DNA of 64,000 nt from VXYK01 sp965221585. Lineage in GTDB: Bacteria; Actinomycetota; Acidimicrobiia; Acidimicrobiales; Aldehydirespiratoraceae. The notes below the pieces were generated by a model. It did no database searches, was not told the DNA's origin, and worked only from the letters and a program-made list of their open reading frames with translations. Location: the NCBI GenBank assembly GCA_965221585.1, contig OZ244898.1, positions 2,418,001 through 2,482,000 on the forward strand, in the 5' to 3' direction. The translations under genes were made by a program, and so were the position numbers. Shown in pieces: positions 17,365 to 25,396 of the stretch (its first letter is position 1; each line of letters opens with the position of its first letter).

Positions 17365-17405
17365 GTCAGCCAGCGTATGTTCGACGCCGGCGATCCGCTC
17401 CGCTT

Positions 17406-18566
17406 TCAGCCCCCGCCGTGACTCAACAGGCGCTCCACCGCACCAGGAATGATCTCCAGCGCAGCATCAACATCTGCTTCTGTGGACGAATGGCCGAGCG
17501 ACAGGCGCAACGACCCCAGGGCAAGCTCACGCGGCACACCCATCGCCGCCAACACATGTGAAGGATCCTGGGCACCGCTCGAACAACTCGACGCCGCCGA
17601 AGCACGCAAGCCCTGCGCATCGAGCAGGAACAGCAGCGCCTCGGCCTCGACCCCGTCCAAACACAGATGGGCGATACCCGCGGCGACCTCGTGGTCAAAA
17701 CCCTTGCCGAGCAGGGTCGGCACCACCACCGGACCGAGCCGATCAATCAATCCGCCCACCAGCCGATCGCGCAACGCGCCCAACCGCACAACCTCATCGG
17801 GGCGTCGCAAAACGGTGACTTCCACGGCCGCTGCGAAAGCCGCCGCCCCAGCAACATCGGGGGTGCCGGCACGGCGGCCGCGTTCCTGCCCCCCGCCGAG
17901 AATCTGGGCTTCAAGCTCTATCCCGCTGCGGACAAACAGCACACCCGTACCGATAGGTCCCCCAACCTTGTGCCCCGTGATCGACACCATGTCGACATCC
18001 GCGACCGCGGTTGCAAGGTCGATCCAGGACAGAGCCTGCACTGCGTCGGTATGGAAGAGCGCGCCTGGGGCATGCTCCCGAACAACACGTGCAAGCGCCG
18101 GAAGATCGTTGATCGCGCCGGTCTCGTTGTTGACCGCAATGATCGAAACAACGCTGACATCCTCAGCAGCTTCCAGCGTGTGCGCCAGAGCCTCCGGCGT
18201 GACCTGTCCCTTGGCGTCGAGCCCGACAGTCAACCCACCGGCATGCTCAACGGGTTCGAGCACCGCATGGTGCTCCCCGGCAGAGCACACCGCCGTGCCG
18301 CCACGAGCCGCCAGAACCCCGCGCACCGCGAGATTGTCGGCTTCAGACCCGCCGCTGGTGAACACCACCTCGGCCGGTTCGCGGCCCACCATCTCGGCAA
18401 TCAGATCGCGGGAATCGTCAAGGGCGCGGCGGGCATCGCGGGCCGCCTTGTGAGCACCCGTCGGGTTCGCATGGTGCGCTTCAACAGCCGCGGTCCAAGC
18501 AGCCTGCGACTCTGCACGCACCACCGTGCTGGCCGCATGGTCGAGGTAGATCTCCCGGGTTGGCAC
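17406..18566 (-). CDS. Cysteine desulfurase (IscS/NifS family)
   Basis: A 386-residue PLP enzyme that removes sulfur from cysteine to form an enzyme persulfide. The PLP Lys is Lys200 in SITGHKVGG and the catalytic Cys is Cys328 in SAASSCSSGA on the mobile loop; other marks are LDHAAST at the N-terminus, SGGSEADNLA, GEHHAVLEP and FHTDAVQALS. The short SSCSSG loop suits class I (IscS/NifS) enzymes. It sits directly upstream of mnmA, so the main acceptor is probably the tRNA-thiolation pathway, with Fe-S assembly also possible. It has an ATG start, with 47 bases to the divergent phosphotransferase gene. Confidence 0.95.
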   Translation of the reverse strand: MPTREIYLDHAASTVVRAESQAAWTAAVEAHHANPTGAHKAARDARRALDDSRDLIAEMVGREPAEVVFTSGGSEADNLAVRGVLAARGGTAVCSAGEHHAVLEPVEHAGGLTVGLDAKGQVTPEALAHTLEAAEDVSVVSIIAVNNETGAINDLPALARVVREHAPGALFHTDAVQALSWIDLATAVADVDMVSITGHKVGGPIGTGVLFVRSGIELEAQILGGGQERGRRAGTPDVAGAAAFAAAVEVTVLRRPDEVVRLGALRDRLVGGLIDRLGPVVVPTLLGKGFDHEVAAGIAHLCLDGVEAEALLFLLDAQGLRASAASSCSSGAQDPSHVLAAMGVPRELALGSLRLSLGHSSTEADVDAALEIIPGAVERLLSHGGG

Positions 18567-18613
18567 AAATCGATCCTACGTAACTTTGCGTCGGCCGGCT
18601 CTATGGTTACCCG

Positions 18614-19630
18614 ATGGTTCCAATCGTCACCGAACCCGCGGAAGTCTCTGCCGACTGGTTGAGCGAAGTGCTCAATCTCGACGTCACCGAGATCACCGCA
18701 CATGAGGCGATCGGAACAGGGCAGATGTCGAGGAACTTCCGATTCGAGTTCATCGCTGACGGTCCAGGGAGTGCGGTGCTGAAAGTACCCGCCGAAGACA
18801 AAGCGATGCGTGAGCTCGCAAGCCAGGTCTATGAGCGCGAGGTCGTGTTCTATACAGACCTCGCCGCCGCGCTTCCATGTCGAACACCGCACTGCTACTT
18901 CGCGGCAATCGCCGAGTCGGGAGGGGACTTCACGCTCGTGCTCGAAGACCTGGCTCCAGCACAACAGGGTGATCAGATCGCGGGCTGCACGCCAGCGCAG
19001 GCCAGTCTCGCTCTCAAGAATCTGGCCCTGTTGCACGGGCCTACCTGGAACAGCTCCGCGCTCGCGGCTCACCCGGCCCTGGGACCTCAGGACTACTCGC
19101 TCCTCAACGACATATTTCCAATGGCCCACAACCAGTTCATGGAGCGCTACCGGTCACGGCTCGCCACCCACACCGCCGATGTTCTCGAGGCCTTCGTGCC
19201 CCACGCCGCGGCCTGGCTCGACGAAACCCACAGCCCGTTCACCCTTACCCATGCCGACTATCGACTCGACAACCTGCTCTTCGGTTCCGAGGAGGTCGCA
19301 GCCGTCGACTGGCAAACCCTGAGGCTCGGCAGCCCGGGTCAAGACGTTGCATATTTCTTGGGCAACAGCCTGCCCATCGAAAGCCGTCGGGTGCATGAGG
19401 ACACACTGCTGAACGAGTACCTCGACGCGCTCCGCGACTGCGGTGTGAACGACTACGACCTTGATCATCTGAAGGGCGACTGCACCGTCGGCGCCTGGTC
19501 CGGTCCCTATACGGCAGTGCTCGGCGCGTTCGCGGCAACAGAGACCGAACGCGGCGACCAGATGTTCATCGCCATGGCCGACCGTTCCGCCGCCCAGATA
19601 CTCGACCACGGCGGCCACCCCTACCTCTAG
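18614..19630 (+). CDS. Kinase-like phosphotransferase (EcKinase/APH-type fold)
   Basis: A 338-residue protein with the protein-kinase-like phosphotransferase pattern: ATP-binding Lys in AVLKVPAED, FTLVLEDLAP, the catalytic Brenner motif HADYRLDNLLF (Asp as base) and the metal-binding VDWQTLRLGSPGQDVAYFLG. Proteins like this in Actinomycetota are annotated as phosphotransferases or oxidoreductase-linked kinases of the DUF1679/EcKinase group; the substrate is generally a small hydroxylated compound. Nothing suggests antibiotic resistance specifically. An SRPBCC-domain gene follows only 4 bases after the stop, so the two are cotranscribed. Confidence 0.8.
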   Translation: MVPIVTEPAEVSADWLSEVLNLDVTEITAHEAIGTGQMSRNFRFEFIADGPGSAVLKVPAEDKAMRELASQVYEREVVFYTDLAAALPCRTPHCYFAAIAESGGDFTLVLEDLAPAQQGDQIAGCTPAQASLALKNLALLHGPTWNSSALAAHPALGPQDYSLLNDIFPMAHNQFMERYRSRLATHTADVLEAFVPHAAAWLDETHSPFTLTHADYRLDNLLFGSEEVAAVDWQTLRLGSPGQDVAYFLGNSLPIESRRVHEDTLLNEYLDALRDCGVNDYDLDHLKGDCTVGAWSGPYTAVLGAFAATETERGDQMFIAMADRSAAQILDHGGHPYL

Positions 19631-19634
19631 GCTG

Positions 19635-20078
19635 ATGGCGTTCGATATGTCCGAAATCAGAGTTGAGACGGAACTTGCGGCGGGGATCGAAGAGGTCTGG
19701 GAGGACATCCGCGACATCGCATCGCATGTCGAATGGATGCACGATGCCGAAACCATCGTCTTCACCTCCGCCCAACACCAGGGTGTGGGCACCACCTTCG
19801 ACTGCCTCACCAAAGTCGGTCCGATCCGGCTGACCGACCGGATGGAGATCACCGAATGGCTTGACCGCGAGGCCATCGGAGTGCGCCATGTGGGACTGGT
19901 GACCGGCGAGGGACGATTCACCCTCACCCCGACAGGTCACAACGCGACCCGCTTCGTGTGGGCCGAGACCCTCCACTTCCCCTGGTGGCTCGGTGGGCCC
20001 ATCGGCGCCTGGCTCGGCAGACCAATACTGCGCTGGATCTGGCGCCGGAACCTGCAACTACTTCAGACCCGCTTCTGA
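19635..20078 (+). CDS. SRPBCC (START-like) domain protein
   Basis: A 147-residue protein with the helix-grip SRPBCC layout: VETELAAGIEEVWEDIRDI at the N-terminus, a long antiparallel sheet (TTFDCLTKVGPIRLTDRMEITEW) and a C-terminal amphipathic helix starting about residue 118. The domain forms a deep pocket for hydrophobic ligands, and is used in polyketide cyclases, ligand-binding proteins and toxins. It is co-transcribed with the preceding phosphotransferase (4-base gap). The ligand and the reaction, if any, cannot be deduced. Confidence 0.75.
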   Translation: MAFDMSEIRVETELAAGIEEVWEDIRDIASHVEWMHDAETIVFTSAQHQGVGTTFDCLTKVGPIRLTDRMEITEWLDREAIGVRHVGLVTGEGRFTLTPTGHNATRFVWAETLHFPWWLGGPIGAWLGRPILRWIWRRNLQLLQTRF

Positions 20079-20097
20079 GCGGCTGCGGCACGCCGCG

Positions 20098-20916
20098 TTA
20101 CAGCACAGGGTTCGAAGCCAACGCCAGGCTGAGCACAAACAGCACAGAACCGAGTCCGACAGCAGCACCAACGGCCAACGAGTTCGGTGCGGAGGCCCTC
20201 CTCATCGACACATAGATGAGACCCACCAGTCCCCCGGCAACCAGACCGCCGACATGGCCGCCGACCGAGATCCTCGACACCGCGAACGTCAAGAACAGGT
20301 TGAACGCCAGAATCGGCCCCAAGCCACTGGCCCAGACGCTCATGCCAACCGCTCGCTGGGCGATCGCCATCGCCCCGAACAACCCGAAGATGGCGCCCGA
20401 AGCGCCCACAGCCAGAGCGTTAGGCTCCAGCAACAGAACACCCACCGAGCCACCGAGAAGCGAAACGAAATACAACGCCACAAAACGAAGCCGGCCCAGG
20501 AACTGTTCGAGGGACCGACCCATGATCCACAACGCGAAGCAGTTGAAGCCGAGGTGGAACACCCCGTCATGGAGGAACCCCGAAGTGATGATCCGATACC
20601 ACTCGCCGTCGGCCACGATGGGACCCCACAGGGCGTAGTCGATCAGGAACCTGTTGCCTCCGAGCGTCGAAACGAACCAGATCGCCACGTTGAAGCCGAC
20701 CAGTGCGGTGGTCAGCACCGGGGTGAAGGCCACCGGAGCGAAAATCACGCGCTGGCTCTTGGTTGCAATGCACTCCGGGCAATGGAAACCAACCGAGGCG
20801 GATTTCATGCACTCGGCACAAATCGGACGGTCGCAACGCTGACAGATAACCCCGGCACGGCGGTCCCGGTGCCGGTAGCAACTGACGACAGCTGAAGGGT
20901 CCGACTGGGCAGTCAC
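20098..20916 (-). CDS. Rhomboid family intramembrane serine protease with N-terminal zinc-ribbon
   Basis: About 272 residues from the GTG at 20916 (a start at 20943 is also possible but overlaps the divergent gene's leader). The N-terminal about 45 residues hold a Cys/His cluster (CYRHRD ... CQRCDRPICAECM ... HCPECI) resembling a B-box-like zinc ribbon, common in actinobacterial rhomboids. Six membrane segments follow; the catalytic dyad is the Ser of VGASGAIFG and the His of GGHVGGL, with the oxyanion-region HLGFNCFAL. Rhomboids cut transmembrane substrates within the bilayer. The substrate is unknown. Confidence 0.9.
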   Translation of the reverse strand: MTAQSDPSAVVSCYRHRDRRAGVICQRCDRPICAECMKSASVGFHCPECIATKSQRVIFAPVAFTPVLTTALVGFNVAIWFVSTLGGNRFLIDYALWGPIVADGEWYRIITSGFLHDGVFHLGFNCFALWIMGRSLEQFLGRLRFVALYFVSLLGGSVGVLLLEPNALAVGASGAIFGLFGAMAIAQRAVGMSVWASGLGPILAFNLFLTFAVSRISVGGHVGGLVAGGLVGLIYVSMRRASAPNSLAVGAAVGLGSVLFVLSLALASNPVL

Positions 20917-20965
20917 ACCCACGAAGCTACCGTTGACAAGCACAACAGCGATAACTTCGGGGGCC

Positions 20966-22816
20966 GTGAACAGCCCTCACGAACGGCCGCCCAGCCGTCC
21001 AGAAGAGCGTGACGTCGTGCCGATCGAGAGCCACTCGATGCTCAGTGACCAGCGCAGCGTCGCCCTCGTTACCCCGGAGGCGCAGATCAACTGGCTGTGC
21101 CTTCCCCGAATCGACTCCCCCGCGATCTTCGCCGCTCTGCTCGGAGGACCTGAATCCGGCCACTTCTCGATCACGCCGCTCGATGAGCCCACCAAAGCGG
21201 AGCCCACACAGGCCTACCTCGACGCCACTCTGATTCTCCAGACCTCGTGGCCGACGCTGACCGTGACCGACTACCTCGACTGCTCCGACGGCCGGCCCCA
21301 CCAGGCCGCCGCTAGCACTGACCTGATCCGCCACATCGAAGGCACCGGGCGGGTACGGGTCGCGTTCGCGCCCCGAGTCGACTTCGGGCGGGTGCCGACC
21401 CGCATCGAAATCCGCGACGGAAATCTGGAAGTGGCCGGCGCAGCGGATCGGATGGTGCTGCGGAGCAATGGCATCGCTTGGTCGATCGAAGAACGAGGCA
21501 ATCACCAGAGCGCCGTCGCCGAAATCGATCTGAGTCGCGGCCCGGTCACGCTGGATCTGTGCTACGGCGCAGAGCCACCACCGGCAGAACCACCCCGAAC
21601 AGAACCGGAACGCCGGGAGGCAACCGCACGGTTCTGGAGCGACTGGGCCGAGGGACTGAGACTCCCTGCAGTCGAACCAGACATGGTCCGCCGTTCCGCG
21701 CTCACCTTGAAGGCACTCGCCTACGGTCCCTCCGGAGCGATCTCCGCCGCGGCGACAACAAGCCTCCCCGAGTTCATCGGTGGGGTCCGCAACTGGGACT
21801 ACCGCTACTGCTGGATCCGGGACGCGGCCATGTCGGCGGACGCGCTGCTCAGACTCGGCTCAACTACCGAGGCCGAAAGCCTGCTCAACTGGCTCTCGAG
21901 ACTGATCGACGCCCACGGTGTCGACACCGGCCAACTGTCGCCGCTCTACACGGTCGACGGGCAGGACCCGCCGACGGAACAGACCATTGAGGAGCTGGCC
22001 GGATACGCGGACTCGCATCCGGTGCGGATCGGCAACGCGGCCTGCCATCAACTGCAACTCGACGTGTTCGGACCCGTGGTCGAACTGATCCACAATCTCG
22101 CCGTCGCTCGAAACGAGATTTCAGCCAAACACTGGTCCATGATCGAAGCCTTCGTCCAGGTCGTCGAACAACGATGGACCGAACCCGATCAAGGAATCTG
22201 GGAAGTCCGCTCCGCTCCCAGGCATCACACGCATTCCAAAGTGATGTGTTGGCTGACCGTTGACCGCGCCCTCCAGATCAGCAACGAGTTCTACAGCCGC
22301 GACCGACCGGACTGGACAGCACTGCGCCAGCGGATCCGTGACGACATCATGACCAATGCCTGGAACGAAGAGGCGGGCACATTCACGACCGCATACGACG
22401 GAGCCGACCTTGACGCCTCGGTGCTCACGATCGGTCTGTGCGGACTCCTCGAACGTGACGATCCCCGACTAGCGGCAACCGTCGCCGCGGTCGAGAAGTC
22501 GCTACGACACAACCAGGCTGTCTACCGCTACAAGCACGAAGACGGACTACCGGGTGCCGAAGGCGGATTCGACCTGACAACCAGTTGGCTCATCGACGCC
22601 AAGATCCTGACCGGCGACCTCGACGATGCACGATCCCTGTTCGAGTCGTACCTCTCGGGGGCCGGTCCCACCGGTCTGATCCCCGAGGAAGTCGACCCAG
22701 AAACCGGCGCAGGCCTGGGCAATCACCCTCAGGCATACTCACACCTCGGACTGATCAACAACGCCTGCAACCTTGCCCACCAGCGGACCGCGAACCGGAG
22801 CACCCAAAGCCGCTAG
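20966..22816 (+). CDS. Glycoside hydrolase family 15 protein (glucoamylase/trehalase-like)
   Basis: About 616 residues from GTG 20966 (a TTG at 20933 extends it by 11 residues). It has the N-terminal beta-sandwich domain (about 1-240) and an (alpha/alpha)6 barrel beginning LKALAYGPSGAISAAAT, then GGVRNWDYRYCWIRDAA, the GH15 signature with the acid Glu/Asp environment, and HTHSKVMCWLTVDRAL. Bacterial GH15 enzymes hydrolyse alpha-glucosidic bonds in maltodextrin or trehalose. There is no signal peptide, so it acts in the cytoplasm on stored sugars. The last four bases overlap the convergent NifU-like gene. Confidence 0.9.
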   Translation: MNSPHERPPSRPEERDVVPIESHSMLSDQRSVALVTPEAQINWLCLPRIDSPAIFAALLGGPESGHFSITPLDEPTKAEPTQAYLDATLILQTSWPTLTVTDYLDCSDGRPHQAAASTDLIRHIEGTGRVRVAFAPRVDFGRVPTRIEIRDGNLEVAGAADRMVLRSNGIAWSIEERGNHQSAVAEIDLSRGPVTLDLCYGAEPPPAEPPRTEPERREATARFWSDWAEGLRLPAVEPDMVRRSALTLKALAYGPSGAISAAATTSLPEFIGGVRNWDYRYCWIRDAAMSADALLRLGSTTEAESLLNWLSRLIDAHGVDTGQLSPLYTVDGQDPPTEQTIEELAGYADSHPVRIGNAACHQLQLDVFGPVVELIHNLAVARNEISAKHWSMIEAFVQVVEQRWTEPDQGIWEVRSAPRHHTHSKVMCWLTVDRALQISNEFYSRDRPDWTALRQRIRDDIMTNAWNEEAGTFTTAYDGADLDASVLTIGLCGLLERDDPRLAATVAAVEKSLRHNQAVYRYKHEDGLPGAEGGFDLTTSWLIDAKILTGDLDDARSLFESYLSGAGPTGLIPEEVDPETGAGLGNHPQAYSHLGLINNACNLAHQRTANRSTQSR

Positions 22817-23073
22817 AGCATCACAGGCGATTCGCTCATACCCAGAGCGTTCTTCTCCACAACCTCAGTCACGCCGTCAACCCGGTCCTTCATGATCCGC
22901 TCGATGCCGGCCTTGAGCGTCTGCGTAGACGCCGGGCAGGTTACGCAAGCACCGAACAGTTCCACAGTCACGACACCGGACGTCTCGTCGACATCGACGA
23001 GCTCAATGTCGCCCTCATCGGCCTGGATTGCCGGGCGGATCGCATTGATGACCTTCTCAACCTGGCTGCGCAC
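22813..23073 (-). CDS. NifU C-terminal-domain (Nfu-type) iron-sulfur scaffold protein
   Basis: An 86-residue protein consisting of a single Nfu domain: VEKVINAIRPAIQADEGDIELVDVD at the start and the paired Cys of ACVTCPASTQTLK (about residues 43-46), which bind a bridging [4Fe-4S] cluster in a dimer. It carries clusters from the assembly machinery to client enzymes. No suf or isc operon is next to it; the cysteine desulfurase at 17.4-18.6 kb is the nearest sulfur source. Its stop overlaps the convergent GH15 stop region by four bases. Confidence 0.9.
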   Translation of the reverse strand: MRSQVEKVINAIRPAIQADEGDIELVDVDETSGVVTVELFGACVTCPASTQTLKAGIERIMKDRVDGVTEVVEKNALGMSESPVML

Positions 23074-23210
23074 AGTCCCAGTGTGCCAGCATTCGACACG
23101 ATTGGTTCACCTGTCACACCGGCAACGATCGAGAATCGCAGTACCTTTGAGGCACGAGCACTGCCTCCACACTCCTTGCCCACCAGGGCGGTTGGGACGA
23201 AATCCTCGCC

Positions 23211-23297
23211 GTGGGCGGCCCGATGCTCCTCGTCGGCCTGCTCATGTTCATTGCCCGACGACGGGCACGATCACAGAGCGAACTCAAGAACGACTGA
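23211..23297 (+). CDS. Possible 28-residue single-pass membrane peptide
   Basis: A short frame from GTG 23211 to TGA 23295 encodes GGPMLLVGLLMFIARRRARS and a charged tail: one hydrophobic helix with a strongly basic cytoplasmic end. The frame stays open about 20 codons upstream with a sequence ending AHQGGWDEILAV, which looks protein-like, but it has no usable start codon before a TGA at 23148. The gene therefore either begins at this GTG or is damaged. It lies in the 228-base gap between the Nfu-like gene and murA. Confidence 0.33.
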   Translation: MGGPMLLVGLLMFIARRRARSQSELKND

Positions 23298-23301
23298 ACG
23301 C

Positions 23302-24618
23302 TCAACAACGTCTGTATGAAATGTCGGCACCCAGCGAGCGCAACCCGCCCGCAAGATCATCGTAACCACGGGCGATGTGGTGGGCGTCGCTCACAACCGT
23401 CTCGCCCTGCGCGCCGAGGCCGGCGATCACCAGCGCTGCGCCCGCCCGAATATCGTGGGCTTTCACCTTCGCAGCCGACAGGCGCTCGCTGCCCTCGACC
23501 ACCACATGATGCGAGTCGATCCGGACGTCTGCACCCATGGCGCGCAGGTCGTCCACATAACGGAACCGTTCGGCGAACAGATTCTCGGTGACAGAACCGA
23601 CCCCGTCAGTGGTGGCCAGCAGCGCCACCAACAGAGGCTTCAGATCGGTGGCCACTCCCGGGTACGGCAGAGTCGAGAACTTCGCGGAACTCAAACGACT
23701 CGCCACTGTCGCGCTGATGCTCCGGTCGTCGGCCGATATCTCCATCCCCATGTCGGTCAGCTTGCCGCACAACACTGCCAGGTGGTCCGGGTTCACTCCG
23801 GTGACAGTGATCTCACCGCCCGCGATCCCCACCGCCGCCAAGTACGTGGCTGCCACGATCCGGTCGCCGACAACACAATGATCGGCCGGTCCGAACCGAT
23901 CAATGTCGGAAACACCCTCGATGGTGAGGGTGCTCGAGCCCGCCCCTTCAATCCGTGCACCCATCTTGACGAGGAACTCGCAGAGATCGGCAACCTCGGG
24001 TTCACGCGCGGCATTGTCGATCACGGTCGTGCCCGCGGCCCGCACAGCCGCCATGAGCAGGTTCTCGGTGGCGCCGACACTTGGAAAGTCAAGCCGGACG
24101 GCCTCCCCGCGCAACTCTGGAGCCCGGGCGTGGACGTACCCGTCGACCGTGGTGGCATCGACGCCGAGTCTGGCCAGTCCCTGCAGATGCATGTCGATGG
24201 GTCTGTCGCCGAAGTCGTCACCCCCCGGGAGGGCGACAACCGCCTTCCCGCAGCGAGCCAACAGCGGTCCGAGAACCTCTATCGAGGCTCGGAAGCGATC
24301 AACGACTTTCCTGGGAGCAACCGGGTTGATGTGCGCCGGAACGTCGATTACGAGCGATCCGCCGGTTTCCTGCGACGGCAACGTGACCTCGCAGCCGATG
24401 GCGCGCAGCAATTCGGCCATCAGCCCCACATCCGTGATTCGGGGGACGTTGGTAAGTCGGTACGTTCCCTCGGCCAGCAGAGTCGCAGCCATCAACTTCA
24501 GCACGCTGTTCTTGGCGCCGGAGACTCCCACGGTTCCCTCGAGCGCAGAAGGCCCCCGCACGACGAAGCTGTGTCCAGCCAGGTCAAGTTCCGGTGTGTC
24601 TGCGGCCAACACGGACAT
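23302..24618 (-). CDS. murA: UDP-N-acetylglucosamine 1-carboxyvinyltransferase (Asp-type MurA)
   Basis: 438 residues from the ATG at 24618. MurA adds enolpyruvate from PEP to UDP-GlcNAc, the first step of peptidoglycan synthesis, in the cytoplasm. Marks: SGAKNSVLKLMAATLLAEG with Lys36-Asn37, RFRASIEVLGPLLAR, and the mobile loop LPGGDDFGDRPIDMH. In that loop the fosfomycin-target Cys (Cys115 in E. coli) is replaced by Asp134, as in mycobacteria. A longer frame to 24669 is possible but overlaps the upstream phosphatase gene. It lies 47 bases downstream of the phosphatase gene. Confidence 0.95.
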   Translation of the reverse strand: MSVLAADTPELDLAGHSFVVRGPSALEGTVGVSGAKNSVLKLMAATLLAEGTYRLTNVPRITDVGLMAELLRAIGCEVTLPSQETGGSLVIDVPAHINPVAPRKVVDRFRASIEVLGPLLARCGKAVVALPGGDDFGDRPIDMHLQGLARLGVDATTVDGYVHARAPELRGEAVRLDFPSVGATENLLMAAVRAAGTTVIDNAAREPEVADLCEFLVKMGARIEGAGSSTLTIEGVSDIDRFGPADHCVVGDRIVAATYLAAVGIAGGEITVTGVNPDHLAVLCGKLTDMGMEISADDRSISATVASRLSSAKFSTLPYPGVATDLKPLLVALLATTDGVGSVTENLFAERFRYVDDLRAMGADVRIDSHHVVVEGSERLSAAKVKAHDIRAGAALVIAGLGAQGETVVSDAHHIARGYDDLAGGLRSLGADISYRRC

Positions 24619-24665
24619 CGTAAAGAGTCTGCCACCGATAGCCGCTGAGCGCGCGTTATCTGAGG

Positions 24666-25241
24666 TCAAACCAAGCGTTTGATCAGTTGGTCAACGAGTG
24701 CCGCCACCTCGTCAGCCGCTGCGTTGTAGTCGTCCTGGCACCCCGCGCCAGGATCAACCACCTCCTCCCAGGCCTCAAGGGAAACCTCGTCGAGGTCCAG
24801 CTCAGCGACCCGCAGCGCCAGATCACCGACCGATCCCGGTTGCAGGTCACGGGCGACACGTTTCAGACTCCCCGTCTTGGCGGCGCCGGAAGGGTGGATC
24901 CGTCGCATCCAGCGGAGGTGGTCAGGCTCCATGGCGACGATCAGCGCCGAGCATTCGATGTCGGTTGCAGACAGTTGGCGGCTGCGATGCCAAGGGTCAC
25001 GCAGACCGTGGCGCTCAAGGGCCGTGCGGGTGCGCACACTCATCGGTTGCCCGCCAAGCACATGGGTTCCGCCGCTGAGCACGGAGACCGGTGGGTCTTC
25101 TCCGAAGTGGGCGCGCATCATCGCCGCACCCATCACCGACCGTGCAGCATTGCCCGTGCACAGGAAGGTCACGATCGGCCGTCCGGAGTGGTGTGGCGGG
25201 CGGGGCGCCTCGCGGACTGTCGGGGGTCGTTCGTCACTCAT
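24666..25241 (-). CDS. Low-molecular-weight protein tyrosine phosphatase family protein
   Basis: A 191-residue protein with the N-terminal P-loop CTGNAARS (Cys-x5-Arg-Ser), which forms the phosphocysteine intermediate, and a C-terminal general-acid Asp in VVDPGAG. The family dephosphorylates phosphotyrosine or phosphoarginine proteins, and some members are arsenate reductases; the DP motif and lack of extra Cys favour the phosphatase role. The N-terminus has about 20 extra residues rich in Arg and Pro. Same direction as murA, 47 bases upstream of it; divergent from the ABC transporter operon. Confidence 0.85.
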   Translation of the reverse strand: MSDERPPTVREAPRPPHHSGRPIVTFLCTGNAARSVMGAAMMRAHFGEDPPVSVLSGGTHVLGGQPMSVRTRTALERHGLRDPWHRSRQLSATDIECSALIVAMEPDHLRWMRRIHPSGAAKTGSLKRVARDLQPGSVGDLALRVAELDLDEVSLEAWEEVVDPGAGCQDDYNAAADEVAALVDQLIKRLV

Positions 25242-25396
25242 CGTGGTTCACTGTTTTAGCAATACCGACAGCACCGTCAGCCATTCATCTGCTGATATCT
25301 TGACCCTTCCCGCGACGACGGCAAGTTGCTAACATCGCAGTGATCACGGTTCTTCAGATTCGCCGCGATCCAAACAAACCCGATATTGGAGGGAAT

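Noticed and set aside
18614..19630. Possible aminoglycoside phosphotransferase resistance gene
   Set aside because: The HxDxxxxN and DW/DxxG motifs only show the kinase fold; the overall pattern and context fit a general EcKinase-type phosphotransferase rather than a resistance enzyme.
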